Shown: piece after piece, positions 1 through 11,024 of the stretch
Layout of the letters: the number at the start of each line of letters is the position of its first letter
Numbering within the stretch: position 1 is the stretch's first letter
The notes under the pieces: model-generated
Told to the model about the DNA's origin: nothing
Databases searched by the model: none
The model's input: only the letters and a program-made list of their open reading frames with translations
Assembly (NCBI GenBank): GCA_947095535.1
Contig: OX352772.1
Coordinates: 39,575,445-39,639,444, forward strand
Length of the DNA: 64,000 nucleotides
Source: Poecilobothrus nobilitatus
Taxonomy: Eukaryota; Arthropoda; Insecta; Diptera; Dolichopodidae
Direction of reading: 5' to 3'
Position numbers and translations under genes: made by a program

Positions 1-378
1 GATTTTACTCTATATATAGATATAATAAAGGACCATAATTTTCCTTCCTTAAACATAAACCATATTGAATAAATATTTTGCATTGGAATTCTTTTTTTAA
101 TATGCATTTTTATTTCATTAATTTTTCGATAATTATAGTTAAATAATTTTATTTTTCGATATATATGAAAATTTCATAAAATCCTAAAGAAAAATTTAAC
201 TTTTAAAGTATAGTGTTACCATTAAAATTGAAACCAATAATGTTTAAAAAATCGTTTAAAACTAAACATAACGGGTTTTCCCTTAGGAATAATACAATTT
301 AAAAATTAGAAAAAAACACACAAATTATTCAGTGAGACCAACACTTTTTTATTTTATTTGAAAGGTTACAGTATTCCA
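1..378. other. AT-rich flank, no gene
   Basis: No coding signal is seen. The stretch after about 300 may hold the 3' untranslated end of the mariner-like element that reads leftward from 1049, but no terminal inverted repeat could be matched to the other side. Confidence 0.5.
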
Positions 379-1049
379 TTATGTATGGAAGATAACATCA
401 TTCACATGACCACCACAACTTCTCCGTACGTACTGCATTCTGTCAGCGCAAATTTTTATCACTTTTTCACATAAATTTCGCTGTATTTCATAAATAGCAC
501 GTTCAATGTTGATTTTTAATTGCTCAATTGTTGTTGGATTATCAGCATAAACTTGTGATTTAACATATCCCCAAAAAAAGAAATCACAAGGTGCTAAATC
601 GCACGACCTAGGAGGATAATTAACTGGACCATTTCTTGAGATAATTTCATCACCAAATTTTGTTTTCAATAAATCGATTGTTAAGGTGGCTGTGTGACAG
701 GTGGTAGGTGGCAGGTGGTAGGTGGCACTCAACAACAGCAGGAAAAAAAAATCATTTAACATTGTTCTGTATCGTTCTCCATTGTCTGTTACTATTCGAC
801 CATTTTCTTCAAAGAAATAATGGACCAACCAGCATGAATTGCACACCACACAATGACTTTATCTTGATGTAAACAGTTTCGTGTGGATTTTCATCATTTC
901 AAATTCTGCAATTCTGTATGTTTACATAACTATTTAACCAAAAATGAGTTTCATCACTGAATAAAATTTTTCGATTAATCAAATGAGCACTGATTTTGAT
1001 AAAATAATTTCTCAATTTCTAAACGTTGTTGAACGGCGTATCTTTCCAT
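379..1049 (-). pseudogene. Tc1/mariner-like transposase relic
   Basis: This is a broken DDE transposase of the IS630-Tc1-mariner type, an enzyme that cuts and pastes its own element in the nucleus. Reading leftward, the start codon is at 1049 and begins MERYAVQQRLEIEKL, the N-terminal helix-turn-helix signature of the family. The reading then jumps directly to the catalytic core (HLINRKILFSDETHF), so roughly 100 residues are deleted near 1000. The first acidic residue is present in FSDETHF. The second, normally in a QDGAT block, is lost: the sequence reads LLSATYHLPPTTCHTA, where a short duplication (GGTGGCAGGTGGTA-like, near 700-730) has replaced it. The third lies in SCDLAPCDFFFWG. Stops and frameshifts interrupt the 860-1000 part; only 379-849 is open (156 codons, against about 350 for the family). 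It cannot be active. No terminal inverted repeats were found. Confidence 0.85.
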
Positions 1050-1749
1050 GATTAAATGGCATAGTCTACTGAACACAAATGACATAAGAAATGTCAAAAA
1101 ATAATACTCTGTGTTGCCATTATAACCATTTTAAATTTTATCATTCCCCTTGGAAAATCCGTATAATTTATTATGTATCTTAAAATGAATCATTCAAATT
1201 CTATAAAATCTAATATGAAATGGTTGATCTCTCTGCATAAATAATCGAAAAGCATAGTTAAAAGAACTTTTATATTTTATGTATAATGGTTACCCATGCT
1301 TTATGTAAGTAAAAACATTTAATTTTTTAATTATATATGTAAAATTATAATTATTACAATTATTATATATACAAAATATATATAATATGTTTTAATTTCA
1401 TTTTATCATCCACCTACTATAATATTTTTTGCGTGTACAAATTCCTGTGCATCTAAATTTGAAAAGAAAATACGTAATATTCAAAAAAAATGCTTACGCA
1501 TAGATAATTTAGTTAAAAGAAAAAAAAAAAGAAACAATTTTAAAATTTTCAGGTTTAATAGCACGGATTATCTAGTTTCAACAGTATTAAATATCAAACA
1601 GCATTTTGAAGTACATATAATTTTTAAAACCATCAACTAACGAAACCGTATAATGTTTATATTAGGTATATATTATTATCATCAAGGGGGGTTTAAAAAA
1701 AGAAATAACTTTTTCAATATTTAGATTTAATTTTACATTCGTTGCCCGA
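1050..1749. other. AT-rich spacer
   Basis: The first 90 bases probably are the 5' untranslated part of the mariner-like element. Beyond that only A/T runs are visible. Confidence 0.45.
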
Positions 1750-1925
1750 TATTTATTTATTTATTTAAATTCTAATATTATAAAACAAACAACTTAGGCA
1801 ATAAATTAGTATTACGCTCGACTACTAAGGCCATTATGGACATGGATAAGAATTAGAGAATATGCTATGTTAATTTATTACAATATAATTAGAAAACAGG
1901 CTAAGTTAATTTGTTACAATATTTC
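1750..1925 (-). repeat. Diverged SINE 3' end
   Basis: Read on the minus strand this contains AATGGCCTTAGTAGTCGAG followed by a TAAA-repeat tail at 1750-1770. It matches the 3' body of the SINE at 10006-10284 (AATGACCTTGGTAGCCGATG) but is more diverged. The tRNA-like head is missing. A tandem near-duplicate of about 40 bp (TTAATTTATTACAATAT and TTAATTTGTTACAATAT) lies at 1868-1925. Confidence 0.5.
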
Positions 1926-1927
1926 CA

Positions 1928-2245
1928 TATAAAAAAAGAAGTTGTATGCTGTATTTAAATAGCAAAATTAACAATTTTGCAAAAGTCACGTAAAAGCTCC
2001 TTTATTTATTTATTTATATTAATATTACATACATAAATGTAATGTAATATTATTGAACCATCGGCTACCAAGGCCATTATAGGTTTTTTATACTATTATT
2101 AAATTATATACTAATATTATTTATTTTGTTTACATTATATACTATATGTTATATACTATATAACACTATATATAGCTCGACTTCTTTAAGGTGTCACAAA
2201 CGTAATAGCAAATTTATTATACCCTTGAACATATACGGGTTTGAA
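1928..2245 (+). repeat. Family B repeat fragment split by a SINE
   Basis: Bases 1935-2000 match the family B block (GAAGTTGTATG, then AACAATTTTGCAAAAGT, then CACGTAAAA), and 2160-2245 match the family B end (TATAGCTCGACTTC, AAGGTGTCACAAACG, a broken TATACCC...ACGGGT hairpin). The middle is replaced by a SINE 3' end at 2001-2150. The region carrying the CGGACGG tract is absent, so insertion was accompanied or followed by deletion. Confidence 0.7.
2001..2150 (-). mobile_element. 5'-truncated SINE inside family B
   Basis: Nearly identical to 10006-10165 (shared GAACCATCGGCTACCAAGG and the long AT-rich body), with the same TAAA-repeat tail at its left end. It has no tRNA-like head, as expected of 5' truncation or later loss. 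The high identity to the other copy suggests both are fairly young. Confidence 0.75.
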
Positions 2246-3160
2246 AATATTTAAATATTTAAAAATAAAATTGCATACTTTCAGGCGAATAAAAAAATTC
2301 AGATATGAATATTTAAGCATAATTTATTCACATTCATACCAATAAATTAAAAATTTTCAACGTCGAATTTAAAAAATAAATAAAGAGGTAATATATTTTA
2401 CATAAAAATATTTATTTATTTTACATAACATATTTTGATTTCTTTTGTTATACCTTTGTATTTAATATATTTTATGGAATAACTACGAATTTTTAGAATG
2501 TTTAGAATGAAATTTAGAATGTTTGAACAAAAACCAAAAAGGAAAAATTAATGAAAAATTTGTATCTGTGCTAAGTTTTTCATAAATTTTAAATATAAAA
2601 ACTTATTAATTTGACTTATAATCTTCTTTATATTATACTTATAACGTCTTTGAAATCAATTTATAATATATTGATTCCTCCAAACAGGTTCAAGATTCGA
2701 CATTTTAAAGCAAAAAAAAAAAAAATTTAAATGAAAATTACAAAGTTTCAAAAATTATTCGTCCAATAAATTAATAGAAACAGTCAAACGCATTAATTTA
2801 TTTTTTTTTTTTTAATTATTTAAGTCAAAGCGTTCATATTATGATCATTATTTTTTTCTATAGAATACAATCAGATTAAGTATGAAACTTATGTCAGAAA
2901 CAGGTTAAAATAAAATATTTAAAAGTAAACAGTTTTTAAAATATTTTACTATGAATTAAACAAAATATATTTAATTAACAATATAAAAAAAAAAAAATGC
3001 ATCATTTAATTGTAATAAATATATAAATTATTAATTTAAATGTTCTAAAATAAATTGTTTTCCACTTTGTGGTCTGCTACAATTAATATTCTTTAATGGT
3101 AATTCATGTGAATATTTTTCGATATCATCAAAGCAATAAATTTTCAAATAACATCTTAAT
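2246..3160. other. AT-rich spacer
   Basis: Only homopolymer A and T runs are visible; no gene or repeat was recognised. Confidence 0.5.
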
Positions 3161-3387
3161 AAAACCAAGAAAGAGTGTATGGTTGACTGTGTCAATCGTA
3201 GGATACAAGAATGAGAATAAGTCATGGCTGTTACCATAAAATTTAAATATCTTTTATAAAACTTTAGATATATGACTTAACTAAAAACATACAGCTATAT
3301 TTATGTATATTTTGGAGTTGTATGACAGCTACTCAAACCTGCAGACAGAGCAGACTAACCAAATTTTGCAGAAGTTTTTACCTTAGT

Positions 3388-3401
3388 ACTTACTTCTTTT
3401 C
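3388..3401. repeat. Target-site duplication, left copy
   Basis: ACTTACTTCTTTTC occurs here and again at 4632-4645, flanking the LINE remnant. In the uninterrupted family B sequence only one such site precedes CACAAAATTTCAG, which supports duplication on insertion. Confidence 0.75.
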
Positions 3402-4631
3402 TTGACATAATTTGTGTAATTATGAAAAGAGCTTGAAGAAGGCTTAGTAGCTGGGCCAATGGATATGACCTCTGCGCCAATCCGGAGAAAACTGATCTTA
3501 TGCTATTCACAAACAGAACAAAGATACCCGAATTCACTAAGCCTAGACTGGATGGTGTATATATGAATTTAGCCCCCAGTGTCAAATACCTAGGAGTGGT
3601 ACATGATACGAAACTGAAGTGAAGACTTAATAGTGAAGAATGCGCCAAAACGGCCTGTGTAACCCTGTATTTTTGTAGGAAAATGTTAGGTAAAAAATGA
3701 GGATTAAAACCAAGAATGGCTCTATGGATGTACACAGCTATAGTACGGCCAATTCTTACCTACGGATCATTAGTCTGTTGGCCAGCGCTGGAGAAGGAGT
3801 ATATCCGAACCAAACTTGGTAAGGTACAGAGAGGTGCATATATAAGCATTACGGGTGCGTTGAGATCGACACCAAGTAATGCCTAGATGCACCAGCCTGT
3901 TGTAGTGCGGTCAGGCTCAGAGAAAATGGGCACTGGCGCACAAAACCTTATGGACAGCAGTATTCTAAGCTCGATAGCTTGGGATCTGCCAGATTCCACA
4001 GACTACACTATTCCAAGTTTGGAAATTGTTAAGAATTTAAAAGTAAAGATTCCATCAAGAAGAGAATGGAGACAAGGAAACCCTTTAGGTGATAAATATA
4101 TATAGCTTTTATAGCTTTCAACACAATGTTATATTGATTTGGGTTGCGGGATATAGTAACATCACAGGAAATGAACATGCTGATGAATTAGCAAAGAGGG
4201 GTTCCAATCTGAATGCTTCACTAGAAGAACAGGCGGATCCACTTTTTATCGCCAGCGAAAAGAAGGTGGAAAGAATTAACCTCATGCCGTACGACCAAGA
4301 AAATATGGCCGATGTGCGGCAACAAAAGAACGGAGAAACTATTGAAGCTTTCTCAGCGGGGCATAGCCAGAGCAATAGGTGTGTTCACGGGGCAGCTCTG
4401 GATAGCCATGAATTTAACGATCTTCGCGATATAGAGTCTAAGCAACCTGCAGAAATGGTAAGGTTCCTGAATGCCGCGAAATTAAATCCGTTATAGCCTA
4501 AACATAAGCCTTGTGGTCACGGAAGTGGTAGCAAAACGGTGCTAACGCGCTAATTGTGGTCTTGTCACGGTGAACAGGACCAGCCACGTAAACCAACCTA
4601 CTTACTTCTTACTTTTTTTCACTTTCAACCA
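3402..4631 (+). pseudogene. LINE relic: reverse transcriptase and RNase H
   Basis: This is the 3' end of a non-LTR retrotransposon, truncated at its 5' end. One frame runs from 3446 to 4105 through three stops (TGA at 3620, a TGA near 3698, TAG near 3884). It starts late in the reverse transcriptase (LSSWANGYDLCANPEKT, then VKYLGVVHDTKL), passes the thumb region (MALWMYTAIVRPILTYGS, WPALEKE) and enters RNase H at SGSEKMGTGAQ, where the usual TDGS Asp is missing. A large RNase H deletion follows. The end of RNase H is read in another frame at 4089-4496 (VILIWVAGYSN, ITGNEHADELAKRGS); the active-site His is Tyr but the last Asp (HADELA) remains. RNase H after the reverse transcriptase fits the I/LOA/R1 part of the Jockey-I lineage. 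The catalytic FADD motif lies upstream of the truncation, so the copy is dead. Confidence 0.85.
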
Positions 4632-4645
4632 ACTTACTTCTTTTC
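4632..4645. repeat. Target-site duplication, right copy
   Basis: Second copy of ACTTACTTCTTTTC. A similar TACTTACTTCTT string sits just upstream at 4599-4610, so the exact 3' end of the LINE within 4590-4631 is uncertain. Confidence 0.7.
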
Positions 4646-4965
4646 ACAAAATTTCAGATACCTAAAAAAAAAAAGTTGTATTGCAACTATTCGAACATGT
4701 CTTGCTGGATTTCAGTAGTGAAACTAACATTTTTGCAAAGATGAAATTTTAAAAATTTTAGAATTCTAGCTAATTATTTACTGCTTGAGTTATTGTGCGA
4801 ACGGACGGATGTACATGGTTTAATCGACTCAGAACTCGAACCTGCATTCGTTTAAGAATAATACATATATAGTATACTTTGTTATATGTAGGACGGTATA
4901 TTTAAGGTGTCACAAACTTAATGACAAATTTATTATATCCTGAGAACTACACTCGCACTGGTATA

Positions 4966-5730
4966 ATAACAAAAAATATCTTAATTTGAAATAATAAAAA
5001 TACATATAAATATTTTGGTCAATTCATTTTTATGATTTTGAAATTGGGACCAAATTCATTAGAATATAATATGTAATTTTAGAAAAATATCAAGCTGGAA
5101 TTTTCCTGGAGACCTGATCCTGACCTGATCACCATCTGAGTTTTTTCTTTTATTAAAATGTAGTTAAAAAATTCTTTAAACCTATGAGCTCCACAGTTAT
5201 AGGTGTAGGCTGAATTTTTTAGGCTGAAAAAAACTTCAACTGTTTTTGATTCTAATAGAACAACTGTTGAAAGCTCATGATCTTGAAACCGGACCATCAC
5301 ATATTTCACAGGATCATGTTGAACAAAATTAGAATATTTTTAATAAGAATTCAGAATTTAAAAAAAGTTTTCAATCATAGAAAAATTTTTTAACCTCTTT
5401 TCTTGACATTTCATAACAAAATATAGTTTTTTGTTGATTTATGAACCTTTTCTTTACAATTCAAATTACAAAAGATACAATCAACTTTTTTAGCACTAAC
5501 TCCCAAGCTTATCGACTATCTGAACTATATAAAAATAGCCATTACCATCCAATTTTCTATGATATTTTTTTTCTATGAAAGTTTTTCAATGACCCAATAA
5601 TAGCTGAGTGCCGCTTTTGTTGTAATTATAGAAAAAATATTTTAAAACAACTTATGGCTTTCAAATTTTATCCTTGAAATTCTAAAATCCTAATTGTAAT
5701 TCAAATTAAAAATGCAAATTGTCTTTGGCA
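4966..5730. other. Unassigned AT-rich DNA
   Basis: No gene or known repeat was recognised. A 76-codon minus-strand reading at 5079-5309 has no family features and is probably chance. Confidence 0.45.
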
Positions 5731-5849
5731 GTATTGGACTTGAACCAACCAAATGCGCGTCACCTCCCTTTTAAAGCAAACATTAGGTTGGAACCTATAT
5801 ATGGTATAATGTACCGTTTGGTTTGTTTTGTGATGGGGAAAAACAGAAA

Positions 5850-6035
5850 AAAAGGGTGTTAGGAAATATAAAAAATTACAGGATTTATTTACAATAAAGG
5901 TGTTGATGTTCTTCTTGAATTTAACAATGTTATACGTACGTTATATAGCTGGCAACTTTTAAGAATACTTCTGGAGGCAAACTATTCCATATTCACACTG
6001 TACGCATTACAAACGAATTTCCATATGAGGAACTG
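5850..6035 (-). pseudogene. C-terminal scrap of a LINE reverse transcriptase
   Basis: The minus strand encodes SSYGNSFVMRTV, a stop, IWNSLPPEVFLKVASY and, after a frameshift, NIVKFKKNINTFIVNK. The order (SYG..F, R.WNSLP, then FK..L) is the characteristic C-terminal tail of many LINE reverse-transcriptase proteins such as CR1, L2 or Jockey types. Only about 50 residues survive and nothing upstream was recognised, so the clade cannot be fixed. Confidence 0.55.
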
Positions 6036-7263
6036 AAATTATAAATTTATAATTTTCTATTTCGTCTATCAATTAAATATTTTTCTACCCATCTTTAATA
6101 CCTTAGTAAAAGTTTCTGTTCATATTAATATCATTATATTGAATGTTAATTTCCAATCGAATACATCTTTCTTCAATTGAATTTATCTGTTAAAATCAAA
6201 ATAACTGTTTAATTAAATTTTGAGAAATTTTCCCGTTAAATATTTTATTTAATTCAAAAATTTTCCTACAGATTCTAAGACAAAGAAATTTTAAATGAAA
6301 TAAGTGATGTGTGTGTGCATGTGTGTGTGTTTGCAAAGTTTAAAATAATAAATTTAAATAAATTCTGATCTGTTATATGGAAAATGTGTTGCAAAAAAAG
6401 GATATCTCAGTTAAAATTTAAATTTTGTAGCAATTTGAATTTTGAAACTTATATTCATGAAACATGAATGCATATTTAATTTTATGTTTCAACCCAATCT
6501 AATATAATAGGAGTGTTAAAAGGGAAGAAGGAAATTTGATTATTTTTAAATCATATCGAAATCATATAGATGTATCTGGCTATACATCTATATCTATATC
6601 TCTTTTAAATATATTTTAATACAAAATATTCAAATTTCTTATTTAAATAAGATATTAAATTTATTTTTTTTTTTTTACCAAATTAATAATTTGTGAATTT
6701 TTTATTTTTATTTTATTCTGACATTAATTTTGATGATAATGAAGTGTTGGACAAATCATTGTACATTCTTATGACAGCTTTTTACAAATACAATTTATAC
6801 ATATATTATTTATATACTAAAATAATATCTAACATTTCATAATATGAAAAATTATTCAATTCAAAAGAGAATTAAATGTTGAAAAATTGTAAAAGTCAAG
6901 TAAAACAAAAAAAAAACAACAAAATGATTCCTATAGAGCAAGGGTTAAAACATTTCTTTATAATTTTTTTTTTTTTTTTTATTATTAATGAACCAAAACA
7001 GAAAATCAGTTTTAGTGAATCGAATCAGTTTTAGTGAATATCACTGTTCTAACCAAAAAAAAAAAGAAATAAAAATCCTCTTTTAACATTTAAATGACTT
7101 CCTTTATTTTAATATTTAAATTGTACAGGGAGTTCAAAAATAAGAAATTATATTGGTTTTATATTACAAAAACATACAGATTGTTATAGATATTAAGCAT
7201 TTTTCAGAATTTATAAAATAAACTTCAATATTTTTTTTATTTTGGCAAAAAATTATCACAGTA
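6036..7263. other. AT-rich spacer with a GT microsatellite
   Basis: A GTGTGTGTGC-type microsatellite lies at 6307-6331. The rest shows A/T runs and no recognised gene. Confidence 0.5.
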
Positions 7264-7339
7264 TGGTCTGTGTTCTATAAACCGATTTTTTATGCTCCCA
7301 CTAAACACAATATTTTTATTTAATTTTATATTCATAGTT

Positions 7340-7683
7340 AACACGATGTCTCCCACATGTACCACCGTTGACGATTACTCAAATATTTGAAAATCCTCTC
7401 ATTGGTGGTCATAGAAATAAACTTACGTTAAGTCCCATGTGTATCAACGATGAATATTGCTGAATGTTCTCAAAATTCCAAATCAATTAATGTATTTTTT
7501 TTTACTTTTAAAAATGTTCACCGGGTGATAGATACATTGGGAGTTAACGCAAGTTGATTTTTATGTTCACCGCTGACCACGAAATTTTAAAACATTTCAG
7601 TGACGCTCATCGGTGATATATGTGGAACTTAACCCAAGCTTTTTTTTATATTCACTGTTGAGCGTGAGACTCAACGTGTTAAA
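7340..7683. repeat. Cluster of TCACCGGTGA-type degenerate repeats
   Basis: At least five degenerate copies of one short unit occur here on one or other strand. Shared parts are a CACCGGTGA-like palindromic core, CCCACATGTA or its complement, GTTAAC-like blocks and CAGTGACGCTCA or GCTGAATGTTCTC. A further copy lies alone at 62395-62445. The arrangement suggests a small decayed minisatellite or repeated regulatory-like block; its function is unknown. Confidence 0.5.
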
Positions 7684-9576
7684 CCAATTGCCAATTAAAC
7701 TTAAGACATTAAAACTAAATTTTTACTTTTTATGAAGACTAAGGTAGAGTCCTAGTAAAAAAGAATATATTAAATCACAATGAGGAAATCTAAAATTAAT
7801 GTAAATGTTAGATGTAAACACTTTGATTTTTAAAAAAATTTAAGCAATATGATTCTATATACTAAAAAAATGGTTTTAGAATTAAGGTAATAAGTTATAT
7901 AGTGTTAAAAGAATAGGATTAGATCAAGACAGGTGTGATAATGTAAACCTAAGTAAAATTTTCTGTACTACATAAATCTTGTCAGTGTGTATCATATAAA
8001 AAGGTGATCGTTTACGCTTGGAATATTTGATCAGCTTTAATAATTTCATTGGGATTTAATATTAAAGTAAAATTAAAATTGAATAAGACACCTGAAATCT
8101 AAACACAATTGAAAATATTTCACAGCTAATAAGCAAAAAATGAAAGTTTTATTTAGTAATTGAACAGAAACATTTATTTGTATTCCGTTTAGTTTAATCA
8201 GTTGACAAAAGGAGGTTAGATTTTGAATATCCTATATGAATCTAAGGAACTTTAAGAGCAAGAACAAATCTTCAGAATACATACTCAAAAATTGCTGATT
8301 TTTAGTCCAAATACAATATGTATACCGGCGAGCATATTGCTTTACCGTAGCCAAACTGTCAGCAATAAACGAATATTTGGTTTCTTGGACGCAATAAAGC
8401 TGATTAAAATATTATAACTAGAGAGAAAATCTACAATACGTATAGTAATAGGAGAGCACTATATAGATCTACATCAAAAGTTCGCAGTATTACTTAAACC
8501 CCTTAAATAATCTTATCTAATTTAATCTTATGAACAGTAGAAAATTATTTATAAAACACATCCTGTACCTACATTATATTTAGTTCTTCTTCATTTGTAA
8601 TATTTGTCATTTTTTTATATCTATAACATATAAACCATGTTATAATTTTCATTCAATTCTCATTCATATTTATCTTTGAATTTTAGTTTATCCTTTCATA
8701 AATTGGACTGTTCCACATTTTCAAAATTTTATATAAATCTCAAAAAATAGAAAAAAAAAAAAAAGAAAAACATAAAAACAATTTGTTATTATGGTCAACC
8801 ACAAACCATTTTAATTGTTCAAGTAATAATTTATTTGTTAGATGACTGCAGGCTATAAAATAAACAAAATCCAGACAAATAATCTTGACATTCTTTTAGT
8901 ATAATATTAAGTAAAATTTTACTTTATTTAAAAAAAAAAAAAAAAAAATGATTTCTTATATTTATTAGAATATATAAATGTAAACAGTTCCGTTTTGGTT
9001 TGTTCCAACAAAAAGAAAAAAGAAAATAGGAAAATAGGAAAAAGGCAAAAGAAATAATTTTATATACTTTTTATATGTCATCAAATTCACTTTACTTTAA
9101 TAATTTTAAATAAATATAAATAAATTTATTTTAAAACCATTAAATTTAAATTTAAATTATAAGATAAAAATCTGATAGAAAATAATTTGGAAAAGAACCA
9201 TTTCTCTACTAAAGAAAAGGAACAAACAAAGTTTTTCAAGAAAAAAATAAAAAAAAGTTTAGACATTTTTTTTTTTTTTGTTATTAAGACAATATTTTTT
9301 AAAAATTGATTTATTTATTAACTTGTTCATCTTTTTATATATTATAGGAGTTTAAAAATTATATTCAACACTTATGAGTAAGATCACCGAACATCTGCTA
9401 AGTTTAGGCATATACTTAAGTTCAACCATGCTGATAACGGCTATGTGTTAAAAGTATTTTCGACTTACAAACAAGATTATTTAATACTTTTTATGAGTTT
9501 TTAATCGCTAAATTTTTTTTACCACGTTTTATCGTTTTACTCGTAAATTTTTTATGTTACTTGTAAATTTTTTACA
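7684..9576. other. AT-rich spacer
   Basis: Long A and T runs (for example 8930-8948) and no recognised gene. A slightly less AT-rich patch at 8320-8400 shows no readable protein family. Confidence 0.5.
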
Positions 9577-9678
9577 CAAATAATTTATTTGGATGCATTT
9601 TGGTATTTAATATACCATATTCAACATTTAAAATAATTGCGACTAATGATACCGAAATGCATTCAGATAAATTATTTG
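9577..9678. repeat. 30-bp imperfect inverted repeat
   Basis: The arms at 9577-9606 and 9649-9678 pair with three mismatches over 30 bp around a 42-base loop. This could be the remains of a very small hairpin element. No target duplication was found. Confidence 0.6.
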
Positions 9679-10005
9679 AATAAAAAGAAAGTATATAAAT
9701 TCTTTAGCTTTCAAGGACGAGTTTTAGTCAAATAAACTTAAACTGTGTTTAGTTTTTATTGGGAAATTTTGAAATAAGAAAAAAAATTTATAGAAATATT
9801 CAATTTTTAATAGAGTTCAATATGTTTTTTAGCACAATATTCATATTGTTCAGCTATTTAGAAAACTGTAACTAAATATTGTAATTTACATCGAATAAAA
9901 TAATTTTCATTGTTTTATTAATTAAAACAAAAAAAAAAAAAAACTAAATATATTAGATGTTATATATTTAACAAAAATTGTAATATAAATATAAAATATT
10001 TTATA
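9679..10005. other. AT-rich spacer
   Basis: Nothing recognised. Confidence 0.5.
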
Positions 10006-10284
10006 ATTTATTTATTTATTTATTTATATTAATATTACATACATAAATGTAATGTAATATTATTGAACCATCGGCTACCAAGGTCATTATAGGTTTTTTA
10101 TACTATTATTAAATTATATACCAATATTATTTATTTTGTTTATATTATATACTATTATTTACATTATATTTGGTCGTAAGGGGGGTATGTAAAGAAAAAA
10201 AAGACTTACGACCTGTGCAGGGATCGAACCCACACTCCTTCGGTTAATACGTCACACGTCTACCCACTAGGCTACCGAAACCCC
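10006..10284 (-). mobile_element. tRNA-derived SINE, apparently full length
   Basis: Read leftward from 10284, the head starts GGGGTTTCGG. It holds an A-box-like TAGCCTAGTGGGTAG (10260-10274) and a B-box GGTTCGATCC (10221-10230), the internal RNA polymerase III promoter of tRNA-derived SINEs. A T-rich stretch and an AT-rich body containing TGACCTTGGTAGCCGATGG follow, then a TAAA-repeat tail at 10006-10027. The length (about 280 bp) and order head-body-tail are typical of insect SINEs copied by a partner LINE. 3' ends of related copies are at 1750-1925 and 2001-2150. No clear target duplication is visible. A real tRNA gene is unlikely because the anticodon arm does not fold well and the head is fused to the repeat body. 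Confidence 0.8.
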
Positions 10285-10501
10285 TATTTAATAATTATAA
10301 AACATATAAGCAGACAAATAAAATATAAAAATACCAACATATTTAATTGTATGGTTTAAATTAAAAATAATTGCATAATGTTAGGCGGAAAAAAAAAAAA
10401 TAGATATATGTTTCTTAGTGCAATCCTATTTAAGTTAACAATCTATATTTTTCTTCTTTTTTTTTTATTTATTTTTTTATTAATTTTTCTTCTCTTCTTT
10501 T
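10285..10501. other. Pyrimidine-rich stretch
   Basis: A long T/C-rich tract at 10440-10512 dominates; no gene. Confidence 0.5.
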
Positions 10502-10891
10502 ATTTTCTACAATTTTAAACTGTTTAAACGCATGTAGAACAAAAAATTTTGAACTTAATTTCTTGCATTCTTACTATATATGAAATCTTTGCGCAATGAT
10601 ATTTCATGTTCTAATATTAGGAAATTTTCTATTTTTAAATTCTTATAACTCGTAAACGGGGGCAAATACAAATTAAAAGTAACATTTTTAAAGTAACATG
10701 ATATGTATAATTATTATTTATTTTCGACAATTTTAAACTGTTTAAACGCATGTAGAACAAAAAATTTTGAACTTAATTTCTTGCATTCTAACTATATATG
10801 AAATCTTTGCGCAATGATATTTCATGGTCTAATATTAGGAAATTTTCTATTTTTAAATTCTTATAACTCGTAAACGGGGGCAAATACAAAT
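10502..10891. repeat. Tandem pair, 173-bp unit
   Basis: Bases 10502-10674 and 10719-10891 are almost identical (shared TTTAAACGCATGTAGAAC, TTTGCGCAATGATATTTCAT, AACTCGTAAACGGGGGC). The offset is 217 bp because a 44-bp AT-rich linker separates them. Only a few substitutions distinguish them, so the duplication is recent. The AACTCGTAAAC block resembles the GAGTTAT module of the other repeat families in tone but not closely. Confidence 0.85.
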
Positions 10892-11024
10892 TCGTTTTGA
10901 AAGTATAATTATTGATATGTATAATTATTATTTATTTCATATAAATTTTTAAGTTTTTAACTTTAAGGCTTTAATTAAACGTACCGTTAATATACAAATA
11001 GCTAAATATTTTGCGTTCTAAGAA

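Larger units (their letters stand above)
3161..4965 (+). repeat. Family B element interrupted by a LINE
   Basis: The left part (3161-3401) aligns with the start of the full copy at 17426: AAGAGTG, GACTGTGTCAA, then GGAGTTGTATGACAGCTAC and ACCAAATTTTGCAGAAG. The right part (4632-4965) resumes with CAAAATTTCAGATACCT, then GAGTTATTGTGCGAACGGACGG, then AAGGTGTCACAAAC. Everything between is a LINE insertion bounded by a 14-bp duplication of ACTTACTTCTTTTC. Without the insert the repeat is about 0.55 kb, shorter than the 1.2-1.9 kb full copies because it lacks most internal units. Confidence 0.8.

Noticed and set aside
3355..3735. 126-codon minus-strand reading
   Set aside because: It is antisense to the LINE reverse transcriptase, whose plus-strand translation is clearly recognisable.
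4118..4375. 85-codon minus-strand reading
   Set aside because: Antisense to the RNase H remnant on the plus strand.
5735..5800. tRNA-like sequence with GGTTCAAGTCC on the minus strand
   Set aside because: A good B-box but no convincing A-box, head, body or tail; could be an old SINE scrap but not supportable.
10205..10284. A functional tRNA gene
   Set aside because: The arms do not fold well and the sequence is joined to a SINE body and tail.
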